A DNA stretch of 14,722 nt. It comes from UBA4615 sp044360485 (GTDB taxonomy: Bacteria; Pseudomonadota; Gammaproteobacteria; Burkholderiales; Burkholderiaceae_E). The notes beneath the pieces are model-generated. The model ran no database searches. It was not told where the DNA came from and saw only the letters and a list, made by a program, of their open reading frames with translations. This document shows positions 1 to 6,730 of the stretch, piece by piece (position 1 is the first letter of the stretch; every line of letters starts with the position of its first letter). The stretch covers positions 1 to 14,722 of the forward strand of contig JBIKKG010000064.1 of NCBI GenBank assembly GCA_044360485.1, written 5' to 3'. Made by a program: the position numbers and the translations under genes.

Positions 1-409
1 TGGTCGGCGGATAGGCGCGTTGCCGGAACATCCAGATCAACCGCTGTTCGACGCGCTTCAAGATGCCCCGTTCCACAAGTTGCTCGGTCAGCCGCTCGCG
101 GATCTCGGGGCCGCGCACGGACACCTGCTGCACCCAGATGCTGCTGCGTTGTGATGGCGAGGCAGTAGCGATCTGCGCCAGCACTTCGTCCAGCAAAGGC
201 GATCCGAGAGGCTGCTTCGACACGACAAACAGCTTCTCGGTATCGGAGTCCAGGCGTGACGCCAGCGTCAGTTCCATGAGCAGCGCTGCGGCCAATGCCC
301 GATCCAGCGACGAGGCCGCTGCGCCACTGCCGATCAGCCGACCAGTCTCGTCATCGAGCGCGATCAGCAGCAATTCCTCGGCAAGACTGAGAGGTGCAGC
401 TACCAGCAT
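1..409 (-). CDS. GPP34 (GOLPH3/Vps74-like) family protein, 3' part cut by window edge
   Basis: The reading frame opens with ATG at 409 and runs without a stop off the left edge, giving about 136 residues. An in-frame TGA lies four codons upstream, so ATG 409 is the natural start. The N-terminus (LSLAEELLLIALDDETGRL, residues 8-26), the following Ala/Leu-rich helix with ALLMELTLASRL (residues 42-53), the PLLDEVLAQI segment (about 72-81) and the ERLTEQLVERGIL stretch with an RAYP motif near the end match the bacterial GPP34 domain. In eukaryotes this fold binds phosphatidylinositol-4-phosphate and Golgi glycosyltransferases; in bacteria the role is unknown. The full family length is about 200-230 residues, so roughly a third is missing. 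It starts 22 nt after the aminotransferase stop and is probably the distal gene of the same operon, with only a weak ribosome-binding site. The family call is by motif recognition; the function is unknown. Confidence 0.75.
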   Translation of the reverse strand, partial: MLVAAPLSLAEELLLIALDDETGRLIGSGAAASSLDRALAAALLMELTLASRLDSDTEKLFVVSKQPLGSPLLDEVLAQIATASPSQRSSIWVQQVSVRGPEIRERLTEQLVERGILKRVEQRLIWMFRQRAYPPT

Positions 410-431
410 GATGCGTGCTCAGTGCACCCCA

Positions 432-1820
432 TCAGGCCACCAGTTTTTTGTCGCTGGCAAACCCCAGCGTATGGTCCAGTGCACGGCCGAGCTTGTCGAA
501 CAGTTCATCAATTTGCGGCTCGGTGATGATGAGAGGCGGGCACACGGCCATGGTGTCACGCAGCGGCCGCGTGATCAGTCGCTGCTCGAGTACCGCGTTA
601 CCCAAATGGGCCATCACACCGCTGGCCGCATCGAAGGGCTTGCGCGTCGCTTTGTCCTGCACGATTTCCATGGCACCGATGAGGCCCACGCCACGCGTGG
701 CCGATACCAGTGGGTGCGATTGAAGCGCTGACAGGCGCTGCAGGAAGCGCGGTGAGATCTTCTGCACATGACCCACGATGTTGGTTTCTTCGTAGATCTT
801 CAGTGCCTCGACGGCCACTGCGGAGGCGACCGGGTGCCCCGCATACGTCACGCCGTGTGAGAAGGCACCATTGCGCTCGCTGCCCTTGACCAGGCCATCG
901 AAAATCTCCTTGGTGACCAGGGTGGCCGAGATCGGCATGTAGGAGCTCGAGAGTGCCTTGGCCACGGTCATGATGTCGGGCTGGATGCCATAGGTGTCGC
1001 TGCCGAACATGTTGCCGGTGCGCCCGAAGCCGCAGATCACTTCATCGGCCACCATCAGGATGTGGTGCTTCTTGAGCACCGCCTGAATTTTCGGGAAGTA
1101 GCTCATGGGCGGCACGATCACGCCGCCTGCACCCTGCACCGGCTCGGCGAAGAACGCGGCGATGGTCTCGGCACCTTCCTTGGCAATCAGTGCTTCCAGA
1201 TCGGCCACCAGGCGGTCGACCAGTTGGTCTTCGGTTTCACCGGGCCGGCCATAGTGATACAGGCTGGGGCAGCCTGTGCGCAGCACCCGATCCACCGGCA
1301 GATCGAAGTCGGCGTGATTGCCGGGAATGCCGGTGAGGCTGCCGGCCATCACGGTCACCCCGTGGTAGCCGCGCTCACGCGCGATGAGCTTTTTCTTGTT
1401 CGGCTTGCCCATCGCATTGAAGTAGTACCAGATCACCTTCACCGCGGCGTCATTCGCCTCGGAGCCGGAGTTGGCGTAGAGCGCCTTGTCCATGCCCAGA
1501 TGGCGTGTCATGGCCAGCAGTCGCTCGGACAGTTCGATGGACGGCTCGTTCGAGCGGCCCGCAAAGATCTGGTAGTACGGCAGATCCTTCATCTGCTTGA
1601 TGGCGGCATTGACCAGGCGCTGATCGGAAAAGCCCAGCGCCGTGCACCACAGCCCCGCCATGCCTTCCAGATAGCGGTTGCCTTGGTCGTCTTCCACATA
1701 CACACCGTCGCCCTTGCGAATCACCATGGGGCCGGTGGCGCCGAAGGTGTTCAGCGGCGTGTAGGGGTGGATCAGGTTCTTGATGTCGTCGCGGACGTTC
1801 TGGTCGTGGGTACGGGTCAT
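432..1820 (-). CDS. Class III PLP-dependent omega-aminotransferase
   Basis: This 462-residue protein is full length for class III aminotransferases (omega-transaminase, putrescine/taurine/beta-alanine:pyruvate type). These enzymes move an amino group from an omega-amino compound to pyruvate or another keto acid through pyridoxal phosphate, in the cytoplasm. Seen in sequence: GLWCTALG (57-64) forming the active-site edge; NSGSEAND (117-124) binding the PLP phosphate; ERGYHG (149-154); EPVQGAGG (226-233); VADEVICGFGRTG (257-269) with Asp259 for the PLP ring; and Lys288 in TVAKALSS as the Schiff-base lysine. Arg418 and Arg421 before CPPLIIT are candidates for the carboxylate-binding flexible arginine. 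The ATG at 1820 has GGAG seven bases upstream. It follows the aldehyde dehydrogenase by 73 nt, so the pair would take an omega-amine to its aldehyde and then to the acid. The exact amine (GABA, beta-alanine, taurine-like, diamine) cannot be told. Confidence 0.9.
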   Translation of the reverse strand: MTRTHDQNVRDDIKNLIHPYTPLNTFGATGPMVIRKGDGVYVEDDQGNRYLEGMAGLWCTALGFSDQRLVNAAIKQMKDLPYYQIFAGRSNEPSIELSERLLAMTRHLGMDKALYANSGSEANDAAVKVIWYYFNAMGKPNKKKLIARERGYHGVTVMAGSLTGIPGNHADFDLPVDRVLRTGCPSLYHYGRPGETEDQLVDRLVADLEALIAKEGAETIAAFFAEPVQGAGGVIVPPMSYFPKIQAVLKKHHILMVADEVICGFGRTGNMFGSDTYGIQPDIMTVAKALSSSYMPISATLVTKEIFDGLVKGSERNGAFSHGVTYAGHPVASAVAVEALKIYEETNIVGHVQKISPRFLQRLSALQSHPLVSATRGVGLIGAMEIVQDKATRKPFDAASGVMAHLGNAVLEQRLITRPLRDTMAVCPPLIITEPQIDELFDKLGRALDHTLGFASDKKLVA

Positions 1821-1893
1821 GACATAACTCCGGTAAGTCGTGGGGTGATGTCCGGCAGGCGCCGGGCGGTGCTGCGGTGAATGCGTCTGGTCC

Positions 1894-3324
1894 TCAGTCC
1901 ATCTGGCTGATGAACTTGGTCACCAGATAGCCGTCGAAGGTCTCGCTGCCCCCTTCGCTGCCGATGCCACTGTCTTTCACGCCACCGAAGGGCGATTCGG
2001 GCAGTCCGTGGCCGAAGTGGTTGATGTTGACCATGCCTGACTCGATGCCGTTCTGGATCTGCAGTGCATGGCGTGTGGAGTGCGTAAACGCGTAGGAGGC
2101 CAGACCATAGGGCAGTGAGTTGGCCCGCGTGATCGCCTCGTCCAGGGTCTTGAAGGGTACTACCGGCGCGATCGGGCCGAAGGGCTCCAGTGTCATGACC
2201 TTGCTGTCGACAGCCACGTTGGACAGGATGGTGGGTGCCCAGAAATTGCCGCGCTCGCCAATGCGTGCGCCGCCGGTTTCGATGCGTGCGCCGCGCGCGG
2301 TGGCGTCCTCGATGAACTCGGCCATGGCAGGCAGGCGGCGCTCATGAGCCAGCGGACCCATCCTGGTGTCGGCCTCCAGGCCTGAGCCCACTTTGATTTT
2401 GCGGGTGGCCTCGATGAATCGGGCCATGAAGCGGTCATAGGCCTTTTCCTGCACATAGATGCGATTGGGCGAGACGCAGACCTGGCCCGCGTTGGTGAAC
2501 TTCAGCGTGGACAGCATGTCGGCTGCGCGATCGATGTCGGCGTCATCGCACACGATGGCAGGTGAATGGCCGCCCAGTTCCATGGTGATGCGCTTCATGT
2601 GCGCACCGGCCATCGCGGCCAGCATCTTGCCCACGGGCACTGAGCCGGTGAACGACACCTTGCGCACGATGGGCGACTCGATCAGGTGCTTGGAGACTTC
2701 CGGTGGCACGCCCCAGACCAGGTTCAACACGCCAGGGGGCAGGCCGGCCTCGTGAAACATGCGCGCGATGGCAACCACCGCGCTGGGTGTGTCTTCAGGC
2801 CCCTTGATGACGATGGTGCACCCTGCACCCACGGCGGCTGCGATCTTGCGGATGGCCTGGTTGAAGGGGAAGTTCCAGGGCGTGAAGGCAGCGCACACAC
2901 CAACCGGCTCGCGCAGCACCATTTGCCGCACATTGGGCATGCGTGGCGGAATCACGCGGCCATAGATACGGCGGCACTCTTCGGCATGCCAGTCGCAGTG
3001 GTCTGCACAGCGCAGCACTTCGCCGACCGCTTCGGCCAGCGGCTTGCCCTGATCGAGCGTGATGTTGCGGCCGATCTCCTGGGCGCGTTCACGACTGAGC
3101 TCGGCCACCTTGCGCAGGATGCGGCTCTTTTCCATCGGCGAGACATGCCTCCAGGTCTCGAAGGCACGCTGTGCTGCAGCCAGTGCGCGGTCCAGGTCGG
3201 CGCGCGTGGCGTGGGGCAGTTTGCCCAGCGACGATCCGTTGGCCGGGTCGAATACGTCCTGTTCGGCGCGTCCGCCGCCCTGGATGAATTCGCCGTCGAT
3301 GTACAGGCTCAGTGATTCGTACAT
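1894..3324 (-). CDS. NAD(P)-dependent aldehyde dehydrogenase (succinate-semialdehyde dehydrogenase-like)
   Basis: A 476-residue protein of the aldehyde dehydrogenase superfamily, of the usual length and closest in appearance to the GabD/semialdehyde group. It oxidises an aldehyde to a carboxylic acid with NAD(P)+ in the cytoplasm. Seen: TPWNFP (148-153) with the oxyanion Asn151; cofactor-binding FTGSVPVGK (225-233); MELGGHSP (248-255) with the general base Glu249; NAGQVCVSPNR (278-288) with nucleophile Cys283; EPFGP (380-384); and the C-terminal SPFGGVKDSGIGSEGG stretch (444-459). The usual K-P-x-E-x-TP cofactor motif reads IKGPEDTP (173-180), a small deviation around Lys174. The ATG at 3324 has CGGAG seven bases upstream. 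It sits 31 nt after the Bug-type binding protein and 73 nt before the aminotransferase, whose aldehyde product is the likely substrate. Confidence 0.9.
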   Translation of the reverse strand: MYESLSLYIDGEFIQGGGRAEQDVFDPANGSSLGKLPHATRADLDRALAAAQRAFETWRHVSPMEKSRILRKVAELSRERAQEIGRNITLDQGKPLAEAVGEVLRCADHCDWHAEECRRIYGRVIPPRMPNVRQMVLREPVGVCAAFTPWNFPFNQAIRKIAAAVGAGCTIVIKGPEDTPSAVVAIARMFHEAGLPPGVLNLVWGVPPEVSKHLIESPIVRKVSFTGSVPVGKMLAAMAGAHMKRITMELGGHSPAIVCDDADIDRAADMLSTLKFTNAGQVCVSPNRIYVQEKAYDRFMARFIEATRKIKVGSGLEADTRMGPLAHERRLPAMAEFIEDATARGARIETGGARIGERGNFWAPTILSNVAVDSKVMTLEPFGPIAPVVPFKTLDEAITRANSLPYGLASYAFTHSTRHALQIQNGIESGMVNINHFGHGLPESPFGGVKDSGIGSEGGSETFDGYLVTKFISQMD

Positions 3325-3355
3325 GGCTGTGCTCCGTGTGTGATGTGGGGATCGT

Positions 3356-4405
3356 TCAGTCGACCTTGATGCCGGCGCTGGCGATCAGGTCTTTGTAGGT
3401 GGCGCTGTCGGTTGCGATCTGTCGCGCAAACGCTGCCGGGCCTTTGTAGTCCGGATATTGACTGAATTTGAGCAGCGTTTCACGTGTGCCCGGGGCCGCC
3501 AGCGCGCGCCCGGATTCAGCGGCCAGACGCTCGATGATCTCGGGTGGCGTGCCGCGTGGCGCAAACAGCCCGAACCAGCTGCCACCGGGCACATCCAGGC
3601 CCTGCTCGCGCAGCGTGGGCACGTTGGGCAGTTCGGGGTGGCGTGTGTCGGAGGTGACGGCCAGTGCCTTGAGCGTGCCCGCGCGGATCTGCGACAAGGC
3701 CACAGGATCGTAGATCAGGTCGATGCGCCCGCCCACCAGATCGGCCAGGGACTCGGCTGAGCCCTTGTACGGAATGTGCAGCAGCTTGATGCCCGCCTTG
3801 TAGTGCACGATTTCGCCCGACAAGTGCGTGGCCGTGGCCGTGCCGGCCGAACCGAAGGTGTACTTGCCGGGGTCTTTTTTCGCCAGGGCAATCAACTCGG
3901 GCAGCGTGTTGGCCGGCAAGTCCTTACGGGCCGCCACGATGCCGTAGCTGCCCGACAGACAGGCGATCGGCGTGAAATCGGCTTCGGGGTCGTAGGGGAC
4001 CTTGCGCAGATGGTGCGTGATCGCCACCACCGCGGTGGGCGCGAGCAGCAGCGTGTAGCCATCTGCGGGCGAGCGGGCTGCGGCCTGCGCGCCGATGGCG
4101 GCGCCCGCTCCCGCGCGGTTTTCCACTACCACCTGCTGACCCAATGTTCCGGACAGGCGTTCTGCAATCAGCCGGCCGATGGAGTCGGCATTGCCTCCGG
4201 CCGGGTAGGGCACGATCAGTTTGAGGGGGCGGTTCGGCCAGGCCCCTTGCGCCTGCGCAGACGCGGACCCCGCGCAAATGCCGCCCCATGCGGCGACCAT
4301 CAGGGCGCTGCGCACCAGCGCTGCTCTGCGCGCGTGATGCTGCGCAGCGGGCGGCAGTTCGGCCTGCAAGTCCGCATGAAGCGGCGTGGGCGATACGCAA
4401 GGCAT
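3356..4405 (-). CDS. Bug/TctC-family periplasmic solute-binding protein
   Basis: 349 residues from ATG 4405, preferred over an in-frame ATG at 4462 because AGGAG stands six bases upstream and because 4462 would overlap the preceding gene by 16 nt. The N-terminus has a long polar, Arg-containing leader (1-28), a hydrophobic core (about 29-45) and an Ala-Ser-Ala site near residue 50, so export by the Sec route is likely. The mature protein starts with the family signature WPNRPLKLIVPYPAGG (56-71), followed by a VVENRAGAG motif (93-101), SPADGYTLLL (112-121) and IPYKGSAESLADLVGG. These are standard for the Bug family, the extracytoplasmic receptors of tripartite tricarboxylate transporters, which bind carboxylates and other small anions. 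No TctA or TctB membrane partner is in the window, so it is an orphan receptor; Burkholderiales genomes carry many. Its place in the operon suggests that it binds the substrate of the pathway. Confidence 0.9.
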   Translation of the reverse strand: MPCVSPTPLHADLQAELPPAAQHHARRAALVRSALMVAAWGGICAGSASAQAQGAWPNRPLKLIVPYPAGGNADSIGRLIAERLSGTLGQQVVVENRAGAGAAIGAQAAARSPADGYTLLLAPTAVVAITHHLRKVPYDPEADFTPIACLSGSYGIVAARKDLPANTLPELIALAKKDPGKYTFGSAGTATATHLSGEIVHYKAGIKLLHIPYKGSAESLADLVGGRIDLIYDPVALSQIRAGTLKALAVTSDTRHPELPNVPTLREQGLDVPGGSWFGLFAPRGTPPEIIERLAAESGRALAAPGTRETLLKFSQYPDYKGPAAFARQIATDSATYKDLIASAGIKVD

Positions 4406-4411
4406 GGGGTG

Positions 4412-4416
4412 CTCCT
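4412..4416 (-). promoter_or_regulatory. Shine-Dalgarno AGGAG deciding the start of the Bug-family gene
   Basis: AGGAG on the minus strand lies six bases before ATG 4405. The alternative upstream ATG at 4462 lies inside the end of the preceding crotonase gene. This makes 4405 the likely start. Confidence 0.75.
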
Positions 4417-4446
4417 GAGGCAATGGGTGGGTGCGGTCGGGCAGGC

Positions 4447-5187
4447 TCAGCGGCCTTTCCACCTCGGCGCGCGCTTTTCCTTGAAGGCACGCGCGCCCTC
4501 CTGGCCGTCTTCGCTCTCGCGCACCGCACCGAGCTGACGCATGGCGCGGCCCATTTTTTCGGACGGGCCCTGAGGCATCACGTCGTTGATCACGAAGCGC
4601 TTGATGGTACTCAGCACCAGCGGTGCGAAGGTGGCGAGCTCGCGCGCCATGGCCAGCGCAGCGTCCACCTGGGTGCCTGTGGGCACGATCTCGTTGACGA
4701 AGCCCACGTCATAGGCCCGCTTCGCATCAATGGTCCGGCACAGCATGATCAGTTCCATCGCCACCTTGTGCGGGATGCGCGTAGGCAGTGCCGAGATCAA
4801 ACCGCCGGTAAAGCCGAGCTTGGCCTCGGGGTACGAGAATTTCGCGTTGTCGGCCGCCACCAGCAGGTCGCACATCATGGCGATGACCAGTGCACCGCCC
4901 ACGCACCAGCCACCGACAGCGGCGATCACTGGCTTTTCGGTGGTGATGCCCACGGTCGGTACGCAGCGCCACAGCTCAGGCACGTTGCTCACGTCAGCCC
5001 CCGAGGAAAACGCATCGTTGCCCGTGCCGGTGATCACGGCCACCCGTTGATCCGAGCGGTCGAAGTCAGCAAAGGCCTGCTGCAGCTCGCGTGCGGTGAC
5101 GGCGCAGATGGCGTTCTTGCGGGTGGGGCGGTTGATGGCGATCAGCGTGGTGCCGTCGTCGAAGTTGGTGACCTGCACCATTTCCAT
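4447..5187 (-). CDS. Enoyl-CoA hydratase/isomerase family protein, catalytic glutamates present
   Basis: A 246-residue crotonase-fold protein, slightly short for the family but complete. Enoyl-CoA hydratases add water across the 2,3 double bond of acyl-CoA thioesters in the cytoplasm. Seen: RPTRKNAI (20-27); the first oxyanion-hole segment AFSSGADVS (59-67); the second, GGWCVGGAL (92-100); and the two catalytic-Glu positions of rat crotonase, here Glu121 in SYPEAKLG and Glu145 in AMELIML. Both acids are kept, so hydratase or isomerase activity is plausible. The C-terminus has the EGARAFKEKRAPRWKG motif common to bacterial members. The ATG at 5187 has GGGAG about six bases upstream. It lies 69 nt downstream of the second crotonase gene, with a hairpin between them, and 41 nt before the Bug gene. 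Its acyl-CoA substrate is not identifiable. Confidence 0.88.
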   Translation of the reverse strand: MEMVQVTNFDDGTTLIAINRPTRKNAICAVTARELQQAFADFDRSDQRVAVITGTGNDAFSSGADVSNVPELWRCVPTVGITTEKPVIAAVGGWCVGGALVIAMMCDLLVAADNAKFSYPEAKLGFTGGLISALPTRIPHKVAMELIMLCRTIDAKRAYDVGFVNEIVPTGTQVDAALAMARELATFAPLVLSTIKRFVINDVMPQGPSEKMGRAMRQLGAVRESEDGQEGARAFKEKRAPRWKGR

Positions 5188-5233
5188 GACTGTCTCCCTG
5201 TTGGGGCCCTCTGAGGAGCCGTGGTCCTGACTG

Positions 5234-5253
5234 CTGCGCGTCGCAACGCGCAG
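5234..5253. other. Perfect 8-bp hairpin between the two crotonase genes
   Basis: CTGCGCGT (5234-5241) and ACGCGCAG (5246-5253) are exact reverse complements separated by a four-base loop. On the minus-strand transcript the hairpin begins three bases after the TAG stop of the 5257-6039 gene and lies about 46 nt before the next start codon. No T-run follows, so it is not a standard intrinsic terminator. An mRNA-stabilising or processing element, or a partial attenuator that lowers expression of the downstream genes, is possible. Confidence 0.6.
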
Positions 5254-5256
5254 GTG

Positions 5257-6039
5257 CTACTTCAACCGTGCACTGCGCTCGCGGTAAGCGATGATCCGAT
5301 CCTTCAGACCCGGGCGCGCTGCCGAGCGCACCAGGGCCGCCAGGTCGGCATCGGCCAGTGCATCGCCGCCTGGGCCGCCCCCGCTGCGTCCCGCCAAGCG
5401 CAAGGCAGCCAGTGTCACCCGATCCACGGTGGGTGCGTCGCCGCAGCGTTCCAAAACCGCAGCATCTCGCGCCTCGTGCGAAAGGGGTAAAGGGTCGATC
5501 AGCGCATGGGCCAGGCCGCGCGCAAGCGCTGCGGGCGCATCGATGGTGCGGGCATCAGACACCCAGGACCGCGCATGGTCGGCCCCGACACGTTCGGCCA
5601 GACGCCGGGTGCCCAGCACCAGTCCGAAACCCGCGCCCGGGAACCGGAAGGTGGTGTCCGGGGTCAACAGTCGCAGATCGCAGGCGGCAAACAGATCGGC
5701 ACCGGCACCCCAGGTGCGTCCGCTGGCGATGGCCACCGTGCGCATCGGCGCGCGCCACACCGCATCGAGCAGGGCCTCCACCCGGACGAAGCGCAGCAAG
5801 AGATCGCCCTCCGATTGGGTCTGCAGGTCGGTCAGATCAAAGCCGGTGCAAAAGTGTTTGCCGGATCCGGTGAGCGCCAGCGTATGCACCGATTCATCAG
5901 CGCTGGCCTGCCGGACGGCCTGCGTGAGGGCATCCACCAGTTCTGACGACAAGGCGTTGCCCCGATCGGCGCGGTCAAGGGTCAGGCAGGCAACACCCTG
6001 CTCAGTTTGAATGTGAAGTGCGGTGTTGGACCGTGACAT
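5257..6039 (-). CDS. Crotonase-fold (enoyl-CoA hydratase/isomerase family) protein lacking both catalytic glutamates
   Basis: A 260-residue protein with clear crotonase features: LDRADRGNAL (21-30), the oxyanion-hole segment HFCTGFDLTDL (62-72), the second segment GRTWGAGADLFAACDLRL (107-124) and the FRFPGAGFGLVLG stretch (131-143). Aligned with rat crotonase, the Glu144 position is Gly135 (FPG where active hydratases have PE) and the Glu164 position is about Ser158 (ARSWV where crotonase has AMEMV). Both general acid/base glutamates are therefore absent, so simple enoyl-CoA hydration is unlikely. The fold also supports thioesterase, isomerase, decarboxylase and dehalogenase chemistry, and the actual reaction here is unknown. 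The C-terminal third is Ala/Gly/Asp-rich and diverged. The start lies 26 nt after the thiol dioxygenase stop and has no good ribosome-binding site, suggesting coupled translation. Confidence 0.85.
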   Translation of the reverse strand: MSRSNTALHIQTEQGVACLTLDRADRGNALSSELVDALTQAVRQASADESVHTLALTGSGKHFCTGFDLTDLQTQSEGDLLLRFVRVEALLDAVWRAPMRTVAIASGRTWGAGADLFAACDLRLLTPDTTFRFPGAGFGLVLGTRRLAERVGADHARSWVSDARTIDAPAALARGLAHALIDPLPLSHEARDAAVLERCGDAPTVDRVTLAALRLAGRSGGGPGGDALADADLAALVRSAARPGLKDRIIAYRERSARLK

Positions 6040-6065
6040 GGGCGATGATCAGAGTGAGCGAGGCG

Positions 6066-6716
6066 TCAGCCGGTGACGCGCGCAGGCGCCGACAGATCCC
6101 ACAGATTGGGCGTAGTGTCCGACGAATAGCCCGAGACGAAGTCCAGCAGCTTGCCCTGCGCCTCGTCGAAGCGATGACGCTTCACGGCACCGATGTTGCC
6201 GCCGTAGACATGGATGCTGACTGATGGCGCATCGGGCGCCGCATTCGAAACGACATGCCAGTCGCCGAGCGTAGGCGAGACGGCCTCGATCATGCCGGCT
6301 TGCATGACATGCTCGCGCCCGCTGGCGCGCACCTGCGCATCACCCTGGAGGGCGTATTCCATGCAGTGTTCAGCACCCCGCAGCACGCCGACCAGGCCCC
6401 AGACGGTGTGGTCGTGGATCGGGGTGCAGGCCCCCGGGCCCCATACGAAACTCACCACCGAGAAGCGCTCCAGGGGGTCGCAGTGCAACAGATATTGGCG
6501 ATACTCGCCAGCCTTCGCACTGGCGCATGACACCGGCAACCATCGATCATCGGCAAGCAACTCGGACAGGTGTCTGCGACCCTCCCGCAAGAGCGCCCGC
6601 TCATCCTGCGTGTGCTCGACCAGTCGTGTCATCGCGACCACAAAGTGGCGCAGCGGGGCGATCGGATCGAGCGGGTCATGGCGGTCGGTTGTGGGCATCT
6701 CGCGTCTGCCTTCCAT
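6066..6716 (-). CDS. Cysteine dioxygenase-family thiol dioxygenase, Gln-type (3-mercaptopropionate dioxygenase-like)
   Basis: A 216-residue cupin that uses non-haem Fe(II) and O2 to turn a thiol into a sulfinate in the cytoplasm. Iron ligands are visible as His101 and His103 (PIHDHTVWG) and His154 (GDWHVVSN), the three-His site of this family. Ser167-x-His169-x-Tyr171 (SIHVY) is the conserved Ser-His-Tyr triad. The residue matching mammalian Arg60, which holds the cysteine carboxylate, aligns with Gln74 (YRQYLL), the pattern of bacterial Gln-type enzymes that prefer 3-mercaptopropionate. The Cys93 of the mammalian Cys-Tyr crosslink aligns with Gly107. A second in-frame ATG at 6698 (residue 7) with AAGG ten bases upstream may be the true start, because ATG 6716 has no clear ribosome-binding site. 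It lies 14 nt after the CoA-transferase stop. The family is secure; substrate preference is inferred. Confidence 0.88.
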   Translation of the reverse strand: MEGRREMPTTDRHDPLDPIAPLRHFVVAMTRLVEHTQDERALLREGRRHLSELLADDRWLPVSCASAKAGEYRQYLLHCDPLERFSVVSFVWGPGACTPIHDHTVWGLVGVLRGAEHCMEYALQGDAQVRASGREHVMQAGMIEAVSPTLGDWHVVSNAAPDAPSVSIHVYGGNIGAVKRHRFDEAQGKLLDFVSGYSSDTTPNLWDLSAPARVTG

Positions 6717-6730
6717 GGGGTGTGCAGGAT

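Noticed and set aside
63..731. 222-codon plus-strand open frame at the left end
   Set aside because: It is a Ser/Arg-rich shadow of the minus-strand GPP34 and aminotransferase genes.
1852..1865. Small inverted repeat CCGGC-N4-GCCGG in the 73-nt gap before the aminotransferase
   Set aside because: A 5-bp G/C stem is expected by chance in DNA this GC-rich, and no T-run follows it.
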